DNA from: an uncultured Collinsella sp.
GTDB lineage: Bacteria > Actinomycetota > Coriobacteriia > Coriobacteriales > Coriobacteriaceae
Length of the DNA stretch: 5,971 bases
Reading direction: 5' to 3'
NCBI GenBank assembly: GCA_902470835.1
Contig: CABRHR010000110.1
Coordinates: forward strand, 1 to 5,971
Below are positions 1 through 5,252 of the stretch, one piece after another; within the stretch, counting starts at the first letter, position 1, and each line of letters starts with the position of its first letter. The translations under genes were made by a program, and so were the position numbers. The notes under the pieces were generated by a model, which saw nothing but the letters and a program-made list of their open reading frames with translations, was not told the DNA's origin and did no database searches.

Positions 1-161
1 ACCGTGGCGGTCGCGGCGGCTTTGGCGGCAACCGTGGTGGCTATGGCGATCGCGGTGGCAACCGTGGTGGCTTCGGCGGCAACCGTGGTAACGACCGCGG
101 CGGTCGCGGTGGCGATCGTGGCGGCCGCAACGGCGGCGGTTTCCGCGGCAACCGTTTTTAG
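1..161 (+). CDS. C-terminal RGG-rich tail of an RNA-binding protein, probably a DEAD-box RNA helicase (5' truncated)
   Basis: The frame starting at base 3 is open from the window edge to a TAG at 159-161 and encodes 52 residues, almost all Gly, Arg and Asn with a few Phe, Tyr and Asp. It is built from variations of GGNRGG(F/Y)G and ends in FRGNRF. Such RGG tails bind RNA and are typical of the C-termini of bacterial cold-shock DEAD-box helicases (DeaD/CsdA type), but RRM proteins and other RNA-binding proteins also carry them. No helicase motif lies in the window, so the helicase assignment is inference. The overlapping Ala/Val-rich frame is a shadow of the same GC-rich repeats. The 5' end is missing because the contig starts inside the repetitive tail. 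It is convergent with pdxST. Confidence 0.75.
   Translation, partial: RGGRGGFGGNRGGYGDRGGNRGGFGGNRGNDRGGRGGDRGGRNGGGFRGNRF
30..92 (+). repeat. Imperfect direct repeats encoding GGNRGG units
   Basis: The module GGCAACCGTGGTGG occurs twice, at 27-40 and 57-70, and again at 78-91 with a changed 3' end (GGCAACCGTGGTAA). Further cgcggtggcgatcgtgg-type variants run to about 150. The spacing is about 21-30 bases, in step with the GGNRGG(F/Y)G peptide repeat. These explain the low-complexity protein tail and may explain why the assembly starts here. Confidence 0.7.
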
Positions 162-163
162 GG

Positions 164-190
164 GTTACGCGGTTCTACGAACCGCGTAAC
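164..190. terminator. Perfect 12-bp hairpin just after the RGG-protein stop codon
   Basis: Arms GTTACGCGGTTC (164-175) and GAACCGCGTAAC (179-190) are perfectly complementary around a 3-base loop TAC. The hairpin starts 2 bases after the TAG stop. There is no T-run on either side, so it is not a classical intrinsic terminator. It could be a 3'-end stabilising stem or act together with the next palindrome. The structure is seen directly; the function is inference. Confidence 0.5.
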
Positions 191-203
191 TAGTTGACGC
201 TGC

Positions 204-303
204 GCGCCCACCAGAGCGACAACTTGTCATTCAAAGAGGACGGCATGACCAGAAGGTCTATGCCGTCCTCTTTTCATGCCAATTTGTTCGCTCTGGTGGG
301 CGC
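204..303. terminator. 100-bp nested palindrome with a terminator-like inner hairpin
   Basis: The outer arms 204-219 and 288-303 are a perfect 16-bp inverted repeat (GCGCCCACCAGAGCGA and its complement). A middle section (220-232 against 274-287) pairs imperfectly. The inner arms 233-246 and 260-273 pair perfectly (AAAGAGGACGGCAT and complement). They are capped by GACC-AGAA-GGTC (247-258) with base 259 bulged. The A-tract and T-tract at the foot of the inner stem (TTTT at 271-274 on the + strand) resemble a bidirectional intrinsic terminator, suited to its place between convergent genes. The extra outer arms are more than a terminator needs and could mark a small palindromic repeat family. 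Confidence 0.6.
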
Positions 304-356
304 TCGCTGTCGGTGTCAAAACATCGGCATTGCCATGATCCAGACCTGCTAAAAGA

Positions 357-412
357 TAGTCGTTGGGGACGTTCTTGTTTGACTAGTCGTTTAAGAGCGT
401 CCCCAACGACTA
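357..412. repeat. Inverted repeat, 15-bp perfect arms (possible mini-MITE or terminator)
   Basis: Arms TAGTCGTTGGGGACG (357-371) and CGTCCCCAACGACTA (398-412) match perfectly. The stem extends inward with TTCTTG (372-377) against TTAAGAG using G-U wobbles, and the centre holds the palindrome GACTAGTC (381-388). A TA dinucleotide sits at each outer end. TA is self-complementary, so this could be a TA target duplication or simply the last pair of the stem. There is no coding potential. Role unknown. Confidence 0.6.
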
Positions 413-418
413 CATAGC

Positions 419-486
419 ATGAGAGTGGATAATCTCCCGGTTTGAGCCTGCATCCAAGTTCAAAGTGGGAGATTATCCACTCTCAT
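419..486. terminator. Inverted repeat with 20-bp perfect arms downstream of pdxT
   Basis: Arms ATGAGAGTGGATAATCTCCC (419-438) and its exact complement (467-486) form a 20-bp stem. A second inner helix pairs TTTGAGC (441-447) with GTTCAAA (458-464), leaving a 10-base loop. It begins 21 bases after the pdxT stop on the - strand. In that direction no strong U-run follows, so it would be a 3'-end-protecting or Rho-assisted structure rather than a textbook terminator. It could also be a dispersed palindromic repeat. Confidence 0.55.
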
Positions 487-507
487 TTCGTTTGATGATT
501 TCGATGC

Positions 508-1095
508 CTACATTTGGAGGAAGAGCTCGTGGAGGCGGGTGTCTTCGTCGAGTTCGGGGTGGAAGGTTACGCCGAGCTGGTTGCCCTGACGGGCGGCGAC
601 GATACGGCCGTCGACTTTCGCTAAGGCCTTGGCGTCGCCGTGGGCCTCGACGATGCGGGGCGCGCGGATGAACGTCAGCGGCACTTCACCGTCGATGCCG
701 GTTACCTGCCCCTTGGTTCGAAAGCTACCGAGCTGCCTGCCGTAGGCATTGCGCTCGACAAGTACATCCATGGTTGCCAAACGCGGCGTGCCCTTATCGT
801 CGTGGGCGGCAAGGTCGTGAGCCAGCAGAATCAGGCCGGCGCAGGTGCCCAGGACGGGCATGCCTTCAGCGATACGGGCACGAAGCTCCTCGAGCATGCC
901 CAACTCATCAAGCAGCTTCCCTTGAACGGTAGACTCGCCGCCGGGAAGTACCAGACGGTCAAAGTCCTGCTTCAAATCAGCCGCCTGCCTCAGCTCAATA
1001 CAACGTGCGCCCAGCTCGGATAGCCTTGCCTCGTGCTCGGCAAAAGCGCCTTGGACCGCCAGCACGGCGACCGTTTGGTCTGCATAATCGCTCAT
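508..1095 (-). CDS. pdxT: Pyridoxal 5'-phosphate synthase glutaminase subunit PdxT
   Basis: This 195-residue class-I glutamine amidotransferase hydrolyses glutamine and channels ammonia to PdxS in the cytosolic PLP synthase complex. Visible family marks are VAVLAVQGAF near the N-terminus (residues 9-18), PGGEST (51-56), the nucleophile elbow GTCAGL with Cys85, and GVTFHPEL with His179 and Glu181, which complete the Cys-His-Glu triad. The length is normal for PdxT. The ATG at 1093-1095 is preceded by an AGAAGGGA ribosome binding site. The gap from the pdxS stop is only 20 bases, so the two genes form one transcript. The stop is TAG at 508-510. No defects are seen. Confidence 0.97.
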   Translation of the reverse strand: MSDYADQTVAVLAVQGAFAEHEARLSELGARCIELRQAADLKQDFDRLVLPGGESTVQGKLLDELGMLEELRARIAEGMPVLGTCAGLILLAHDLAAHDDKGTPRLATMDVLVERNAYGRQLGSFRTKGQVTGIDGEVPLTFIRAPRIVEAHGDAKALAKVDGRIVAARQGNQLGVTFHPELDEDTRLHELFLQM

Positions 1096-1115
1096 GTGCG
1101 ATCCCTTCTGCTGGA

Positions 1116-2006
1116 CTAGCGCCCGCGCTCCTCCATGATAATCTCGATCTCGTCGGCGTTGATGCCCACCATGGCCTCGCCCAGGTCCTCCGAAAGCTCG
1201 GCGATGAGTTTGGCATCGGTGAAGTTTGCCACGGCCTTGACGATGGCGGCGGCACGCTTGGCGGGGTCGCCGCTCTTAAAGATGCCCGAGCCGACAAAGA
1301 CGCCTTCGGCGCCCAGCTGCATCATCAGCGCGGCGTCGGCGGGGGTCGCTACGCCGCCGGCGGCAAAGTTCACGACGGGAAGCTTTCCCGTGGCATGGAC
1401 CTCGCGCACCAGCTCGACCGGAACCTGCAGTTGCTTGGCTGCCTCAAAGAGCTCGTCATCGCGAAGGGCAACAACGTCGCGGATCTGCTTTTGGATCTTG
1501 CGCATGTGGCGCACGGCCTGAACGACGTCGCCCGTGCCCGGCTCGCCCTTGGTGCGAATCATCGTGGCGCCCTCGGCAACACGGCGCAGCGCCTCGCCCA
1601 AATCGCGGGCGCCGCAGACAAACGGCACGTCAAACTGGGTCTTGTCGATGTGATAGACGTCATCGGCAGGGGAAAGAACCTCGGACTCGTCGATGTAATC
1701 GATCTCGATGGCCTGCAGGACCTGTGCCTCGACAATGTGACCGATGCGGCACTTGGCCATAACAGGGATGGAAACGGCCTCTTGGATGCCCTTGATCATC
1801 TTGGGGTCGCTCATGCGCGAGACGCCGCCTGCGGCGCGGATGTCGGCCGGGATGCGTTCGAGTGCCATGACGGCGCAGGCGCCTGCCTCCTCGGCGATGC
1901 GCGCCTGCTCGGGTGTGGTGACGTCCATGATAACGCCGCCCTTGAGCATCTGCGCGAGTTCGCGATTGAGTTTGACGCGATCGGCCTTGCTGGTCTGTTC
2001 TGCCAT
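1116..2006 (-). CDS. pdxS: Pyridoxal 5'-phosphate synthase lyase subunit PdxS
   Basis: This 296-residue (beta/alpha)8-barrel enzyme condenses ribose 5-phosphate, glyceraldehyde 3-phosphate and PdxT-derived ammonia into PLP (the DXP-independent vitamin B6 route). Key residues by family numbering are Asp28 in GGVIMD, the Schiff-base Lys85 in MAKCRIGH, and the second lysine Lys153 in RTKGEPGTG. The phosphate-binding NFAAGGVATPADAA (213-226) and VFVGSGIF (237-244) segments are present. I chose the ATG at 2004-2006 (MAEQTSKADR) because AAGGGAG lies 5 bases upstream and the length then matches the family. An upstream in-frame start at 2048 would add 14 unconserved-looking residues. pdxT follows 20 bases downstream. 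The gene is divergent from the MocR-type regulator. Confidence 0.97.
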   Translation of the reverse strand: MAEQTSKADRVKLNRELAQMLKGGVIMDVTTPEQARIAEEAGACAVMALERIPADIRAAGGVSRMSDPKMIKGIQEAVSIPVMAKCRIGHIVEAQVLQAIEIDYIDESEVLSPADDVYHIDKTQFDVPFVCGARDLGEALRRVAEGATMIRTKGEPGTGDVVQAVRHMRKIQKQIRDVVALRDDELFEAAKQLQVPVELVREVHATGKLPVVNFAAGGVATPADAALMMQLGAEGVFVGSGIFKSGDPAKRAAAIVKAVANFTDAKLIAELSEDLGEAMVGINADEIEIIMEERGR

Positions 2007-2151
2007 GGTTGCTCCCTTGGTTGGCATGTGCATTGCTTGACGGAACATCCTATCGGGGAGCTGGGTATGGCGAAATACTCAGTTTTCGAGATAATGACAA
2101 GGTCAGATTAATACCAGATTGAATGACTTAATAAGGTCAGGTGATAGGCTC
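2007..2151. promoter_or_regulatory. Divergent pdxST / pdxR control region with repeated AAGGTCAG sites
   Basis: AAGGTCAG occurs at 2099-2106 and 2133-2140, each preceded by AATGAC (2093-2098 and 2122-2127). This gives two TGAC...GTCA half-site pairs, TGACAAGGTCA (2095-2105) and a wider one at 2124-2139. MocR-type regulators usually bind repeated sites like this between themselves and a divergent target, so these are candidate PdxR operators. A weak - strand promoter for pdxST may be TTGTCA (2100-2095), a 17-base spacer, then TATTTC (2077-2072). Its -35 would overlap the first site. GATAAT (2090-2095) is a possible + strand -10 for pdxR, with no good -35. The repeats are seen; promoter and operator roles are inference. 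Confidence 0.5.
2139..2144 (+). promoter_or_regulatory. Ribosome binding site deciding the pdxR start
   Basis: AGGTGA, followed by T, matches the 3' part of the Shine-Dalgarno consensus and lies 7 bases before the ATG at 2152. It supports this start over the TTG at 2119. It overlaps the end of the second AAGGTCAG copy, so a regulator bound there could block transcription close to the gene start. Confidence 0.6.
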
Positions 2152-3591
2152 ATGCTTGACTACAATTTGGAAAAACGCGGCGAAGCATCGCTCTATGAGT
2201 ATGTTTACCAGCAAATTCGAGATGATATCGTAGCTGGACGCATTGCGGCGGGGGAGCATCTGCCGTCCAAGCGCGCCTTTGCCAGTCATCTGGGAATCAG
2301 TGTTATTACCATCGAGAATGCATATAGCCAGTTACTTGCCGAGGGCTATATTTGCTCAAAGCCGCGGCGTGGCTACTACGCTTGCGAGCTTCCGGATGCA
2401 CCGGTTTTTCCTTTGGCTTCGGAGGGCATCGACCGAGATGTCGTTTCTGTGGGTCCCAACACGCATGATGTCAACGGACAGGTCGAGCGATTCGATGCGC
2501 TTTCTCCTTCTGCTTTGGAGGCGGCGCGGCTTTGGCAAAGCGCGCTACGGGCGACGCTGGCATCTGAAGACGAGCGCGAAATCTTTTCGCCCGCACCGGC
2601 GCAGGGCACTGCTCGGCTACGATGCGCAATCGCTCACCACCTGCGTGGGACAAGGGGCATGAATGTCGATTCTAATAACATTGTTATCGGTGCGGGTGCT
2701 CAGTTGCTCGATACCATGTTGGTTCAGTTGCTTGGCGCGGACAAGGTGTATGCCGTTGAGGACCCGGGCTATTTGCGCCTGACGCGCATCTATCAGGCTA
2801 TGGGCTGCAAAGTTCGACATATCCCGTTGGATGATGAGGGCGTGGACTTGGGCACTCTGCAGAAAAGCGGGACCGATGTCCTTCACCTGATGCCGTCCCA
2901 TCAGTATCCGACCGGCCTTGTGACGAGCATTGCGCGTCGCTATGCGCTGCTGAGCTGGGCCGCCGAGCGACCAGGTCGGTATCTCATCGAAGATGACTTT
3001 GATTGCGAGTTTCGCCTTGCCGGCAAGCCGATTCCCGCGCTCGCGTCGATCGATGCCGCCCAGTCGGTTATCTACACCAACACGTTTTCGAAGAGCCTGT
3101 CATCGGCGTTGCGTCTAGCGTACATGGTGTTGCCCGATGAGCTAATGGAGCGGTTTAGGCGCAACCTTGGTTTCTACGCCTCGTCGGTGAGCTCTGTTGA
3201 CCAGGTCGCTTTGGCGCGTTTGCTGGAATCGGGTGATTACGAGCGACATGTGAACCGCGTGCGCGTTCGTGCTCGCGAGGCGCGTGATGGCCTGATGGCG
3301 ATTGTGCGGAAGGTATTTCCGGCAGGAGAAGTCTCGATCGAGCATGCAGACGCGGGCCTTTACTGCACCGTGGTTGCGGAGCGCGGAGCGGGCGGAAGCT
3401 CTTTTGTGCGGGCCCTCACGCGCTCGAGTATCCCTTTTGTCGATATCAGTGACTGTTATTGGTGTGCCGATGGCGCATCTGTCCCTGAAAACTCAAGTCA
3501 AATTCTTGTTCAGTATGACGATTTGAGTCCAAAAGCGCTAAATACCTTGGAATCGCAGCTAATGGGAGCACTCTGCAACCTAAGTGAGTAG
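2152..3591 (+). CDS. pdxR: MocR/GabR-type transcriptional regulator with aminotransferase-fold domain, probable PdxR
   Basis: This 479-residue protein has an N-terminal GntR-type winged helix (about residues 11-78, with LPSKRAFASHLGIS and AYSQLLAEGYI). A fold-type-I aminotransferase-like domain follows (about 115-470) and would bind PLP as effector. The PLP residues are recognisable: EDDFD (280-284) for the pyridine nitrogen and NTFSKSL with Lys314 as Schiff-base lysine. The divergent position next to pdxST points to PdxR, which adjusts PLP synthesis to PLP level. The ATG at 2152 is preferred because AGGTGA (2139-2144) lies 7 bases upstream; an in-frame TTG at 2119 lies within the operator-like repeats. 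In GabR an Arg in an IRLGF-like motif holds the amino-acid carboxylate. The matching stretch here, ILVQYDDLS (451-459), has no Arg. The last residues, LSE, and the TAG are encoded by the start of a 117-bp repeat. Confidence 0.88.
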   Translation: MLDYNLEKRGEASLYEYVYQQIRDDIVAGRIAAGEHLPSKRAFASHLGISVITIENAYSQLLAEGYICSKPRRGYYACELPDAPVFPLASEGIDRDVVSVGPNTHDVNGQVERFDALSPSALEAARLWQSALRATLASEDEREIFSPAPAQGTARLRCAIAHHLRGTRGMNVDSNNIVIGAGAQLLDTMLVQLLGADKVYAVEDPGYLRLTRIYQAMGCKVRHIPLDDEGVDLGTLQKSGTDVLHLMPSHQYPTGLVTSIARRYALLSWAAERPGRYLIEDDFDCEFRLAGKPIPALASIDAAQSVIYTNTFSKSLSSALRLAYMVLPDELMERFRRNLGFYASSVSSVDQVALARLLESGDYERHVNRVRVRAREARDGLMAIVRKVFPAGEVSIEHADAGLYCTVVAERGAGGSSFVRALTRSSIPFVDISDCYWCADGASVPENSSQILVQYDDLSPKALNTLESQLMGALCNLSE

Positions 3592-3699
3592 GCTTTTGGA
3601 ACTTTGGCGACCAGGCAGTTTTGTAACAAGCTATCTACCTGCGGTTTTGAAAAGCAGGATGACCGGGCTGCTCGGGATGTTCAAAAAAGTCTACTCACT
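3583..3699. mobile_element. 117-bp MITE-like element, copy 1
   Basis: The element starts AGTGAGTAGGCTTTTGGAAC and ends with the near-complement of that start (...AAAAAAGTCTACTCACT), giving terminal inverted repeats of about 15-20 bp. It aligns without gaps to 5003-5119, same length and orientation, with 94 of 117 positions identical by my hand count. The left flank is TA (3581-3582) and the right flank TG (3700-3701), so a TA target duplication would be imperfect here. It has no coding capacity. Its first bases form the last codons and stop of the regulator gene. No transposase is in the window. TIRs plus a possible TA duplication suggest a non-autonomous relative of IS630/Tc1-mariner elements; a structured 3'-end repeat is the alternative. 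Confidence 0.7.
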
Positions 3700-3734
3700 T
3701 GTCGCGCAAAGCTTCTGCATGAGAAAAAAATGGG

Positions 3735-3800
3735 GTTTTCAACAGAACTTCGTCCAGCTCTCGGCAAGCTTTTGGCCAGTTGGGGAGGGCTGTTGAAAAC
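3735..3800. repeat. Inverted repeat with 11-bp perfect arms
   Basis: GTTTTCAACAG (3735-3745) and CTGTTGAAAAC (3790-3800) are perfect complements, separated by 44 bases that include AAGCTTTTGGCC. The arms start 36 bases after the first 117-bp element and lie upstream of the nuclease-like gene. This could be a terminator-like stem without U-run, a regulator site, or the ends of another small palindromic element. No gene is convincing between 3592 and 3883. Confidence 0.45.
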
Positions 3801-3824
3801 TTGGCAGTCCGTTCGGCACCATTT

Positions 3825-3842
3825 TTGGCGCGTTCGCGCCAA
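3825..3842. repeat. Short GC-rich hairpin upstream of the nuclease-like gene
   Basis: TTGGCGCG (3825-3832) and CGCGCCAA (3835-3842) are complementary around TT. A realistic fold has a 7-bp stem with a GTTC loop. The T-run lies before the stem on the + strand, and an A-run follows it on the - strand, so it does not look like an intrinsic terminator in either direction. It sits 41 bases before the proposed start of the next gene and may lie in its leader or promoter zone. Confidence 0.4.
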
Positions 3843-3883
3843 TGTGTGACTGACTGGGTTGAAATTCGTGGTTTCCTGTGCGT

Positions 3884-5011
3884 ATGAAGGATCTACTTTG
3901 TGACATATCGGCTTTTAGGTATTGGCGTTTGCCCCCTCAGGTCCGCGCTCTATGTCCGCCGCTTCCACGGCCGGAAGAAGACCGGCAGCGATATGACCTC
4001 GCCCGTAACCCGACGGCTGCGGTTGTGTTCGGCTTTCCGTTGTATACATTGGTTCGGACGAGAAACAAACGGACTTGTCCTGCCAGCATTAGGCAGCGGC
4101 TGTTTCTTGGTGAGCTCCCCAGGGAATCCGTGCTGGAAACGGAGCATGGGTTTTTGGTTACGTCTCCTCTGCTGACGGCATTCATCATGTCGCGGCATCT
4201 GACGGATCTTCAGCTTCTTTTGGTATTGGCGGAGATGTGTGGCTTGTTTGCGGTGTGCGCTCTGCCGGCGGCACTTGAGGCGGAGCTTAGGCGTGCAATT
4301 GATTCGGGCGCGATTTCGACAACGTTCGGTTGGGTGCGCTGCCCGTCCGAGGACGGCACCGCCTCAAATGTATGGCGTCGAGATGCTTTGGTTTTGGGCG
4401 GAGACCTTGATCGTTTTTGTTCAGATGTTTGCGGGATGCGTTACAGCAATAGATTTATGGCGGTATCGCAACTCGTTCCATTGGGTGCCGCGTCGCCTTT
4501 TGAGGTCGAGGCGTATTTGTTGCTTGGACTGCCGCGAGCCTTGGGAGGCGAAGGGTTTTGCGGTATAGAGCTCAATGTCGAAGTGACGTTAAGCACAAGT
4601 GCTCGAGCGATTGTGGGAAAGTCCCGTGTGTATATCGATCTACTTTTGTCTTCGCCGGACGGCAGGCGACAGGTGGCTATTGAATGTCAGGGAAAGGCCT
4701 CGCACGGACGCGCAGGGGATGGCTTGCGTGACGCTGACCGCATGACAGCCCTTCAAGCCATGGGCTACGATGTACTTCTCCTGACACACAGACAGATATC
4801 CGATGAGGATAGATTCCGCGCGATCGTTAAGGCCGTATGCAGGATGCTCGATGCTGAATATCGTGATAAAAGCTCAGATGAGCAAAGGGCTGAGACATTA
4901 CTCAGGTCTGAACTATTTGTTGACTGGACAAAATTGGGAGTAATCGACGGAAAGATGCCCGTTAGACACAAAACAGCTCGATCGTGGACGGCTGCGGTTC
5001 TAAGTGAGTAG
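3884..5011 (+). CDS. Hypothetical protein with AbiEi-antitoxin-like layout and C-terminal DUF559/Vsr-like nuclease-fold region
   Basis: I do not recognise a named gene. The product has 375 residues from the ATG at 3884; a GTG at 3878 would add two. Neither start has a good Shine-Dalgarno site. The N-terminal half has FRYWRLPPQV and VTSPLLTAFIM, recalling AbiEi-type antitoxin proteins. The middle has SPFEVEAYLLLGLPRALGGEGF. The C-terminal region (about residues 248-305) reads as a PD-(D/E)XK-type core: YIDLLL (Asp252), an IECQGK strand (Glu267, Lys271), then RDADRMTALQAMGYDVLLLT, the typical DUF559/Vsr helix and strand. Coriobacteria carry many orphan proteins of this style, to my recollection. 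The substrate is unknown, and no partner toxin or methylase is adjacent. It lies between two 117-bp repeats, and its final LSE and TAG come from the second repeat. The sequence looks less GC-rich than pdxST by eye, which would fit transfer. Confidence 0.75.
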   Translation: MKDLLCDISAFRYWRLPPQVRALCPPLPRPEEDRQRYDLARNPTAAVVFGFPLYTLVRTRNKRTCPASIRQRLFLGELPRESVLETEHGFLVTSPLLTAFIMSRHLTDLQLLLVLAEMCGLFAVCALPAALEAELRRAIDSGAISTTFGWVRCPSEDGTASNVWRRDALVLGGDLDRFCSDVCGMRYSNRFMAVSQLVPLGAASPFEVEAYLLLGLPRALGGEGFCGIELNVEVTLSTSARAIVGKSRVYIDLLLSSPDGRRQVAIECQGKASHGRAGDGLRDADRMTALQAMGYDVLLLTHRQISDEDRFRAIVKAVCRMLDAEYRDKSSDEQRAETLLRSELFVDWTKLGVIDGKMPVRHKTARSWTAAVLSE

Positions 5012-5119
5012 ACTTTTGACACTTTGGCGACCAGGCCGTTTTGCAATAAGTCATTTACCTGCGGCTTTATAAAGCAATATGGATGGCGTGCTTGGCAAGT
5101 TCCAAAAAGTCTACTCACT
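5003..5119. mobile_element. 117-bp MITE-like element, copy 2
   Basis: This is the same length and orientation as the copy at 3583-3699. Conserved blocks include ACTTTGGCGACCAGGC near the left end, ACCTGCGG in the middle, and AAAAAGTCTACTCACT at the right end. The left TIR AGTGAGTAGACTTTT is matched exactly by the complement of the right end (15 bp). TA flanks both sides (5001-5002 and 5120-5121), as expected for a TA target duplication. Because TA is self-complementary, this could equally be stem extension. The element overlaps the last three codons of the nuclease-like gene and provides its stop. As RNA it would fold into a long hairpin at the mRNA 3' end. Confidence 0.72.
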
Positions 5120-5187
5120 TAGTTTTTGACGAGAAACCTATGCCGAAGGCGGTCCTATTTCAGGGAGTTAACAAGTTTGTGAGGCAC

Positions 5188-5219
5188 GAAAAAGGCCCGA
5201 ACCATGCGGTCCGGGCCTT
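5188..5219 (-). terminator. Intrinsic terminator of the rubrerythrin gene
   Basis: On the - strand the arms AAGGCCCGGACC (5219-5208) and GGTTCGGGCCTT (5203-5192) form a 12-bp stem with one G-U wobble and a 4-base loop. The run of T from 5193 down to 5189 follows directly. It starts 33 bases after the rubrerythrin stop. The wobble is G-U on the - strand but an A-C mismatch on the + strand, which favours action for the - strand gene. It could still partly stop convergent + strand transcripts. Confidence 0.85.
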
Positions 5220-5252
5220 ATAAAGCTAGAGAATGTCTCTCAGGCGTTTGGC

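Noticed and set aside
4..189. Ala/Val-rich open frame at the left end
   Set aside because: It is the +1 shadow of the RGG-coding repeat; the frame from base 3 gives a far more protein-like sequence that ends at a stop just before a hairpin.
164..486. CRISPR array made of the intergenic palindromes
   Set aside because: The four palindromes differ in sequence and size and there is no regular repeat-spacer pattern.
162..507. tRNA, small RNA gene or riboswitch in the first intergenic region
   Set aside because: No cloverleaf, CCA-end, T-loop motif or known riboswitch core is seen; the structure is explained by simple inverted repeats.
2007..2048. Upstream extension of PdxS to a start at 2048
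   Set aside because: The ATG at 2006 has a well-placed AAGGGAG and gives the usual family length.
1005..2111. Long + strand open frame of 368 codons opposite pdxS
   Set aside because: It is antisense to the whole of pdxS, a confidently identified gene, and arises from GC-rich codon structure; no ribosome binding site or family resemblance.
3584..3849. Two short + strand open frames after pdxR
   Set aside because: They start inside the 117-bp repeat, overlap each other, lack ribosome binding sites and have no recognisable features.
3583..5119. True integron cassette with attC site
   Set aside because: No integrase and no recognisable attC core sites; the geometry is only analogous, and the ends look like transposon TIRs.
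5120..5187. Short gap between element copy 2 and the rubrerythrin terminator
   Set aside because: Inspected on both strands; nothing beyond unremarkable sequence is supported.
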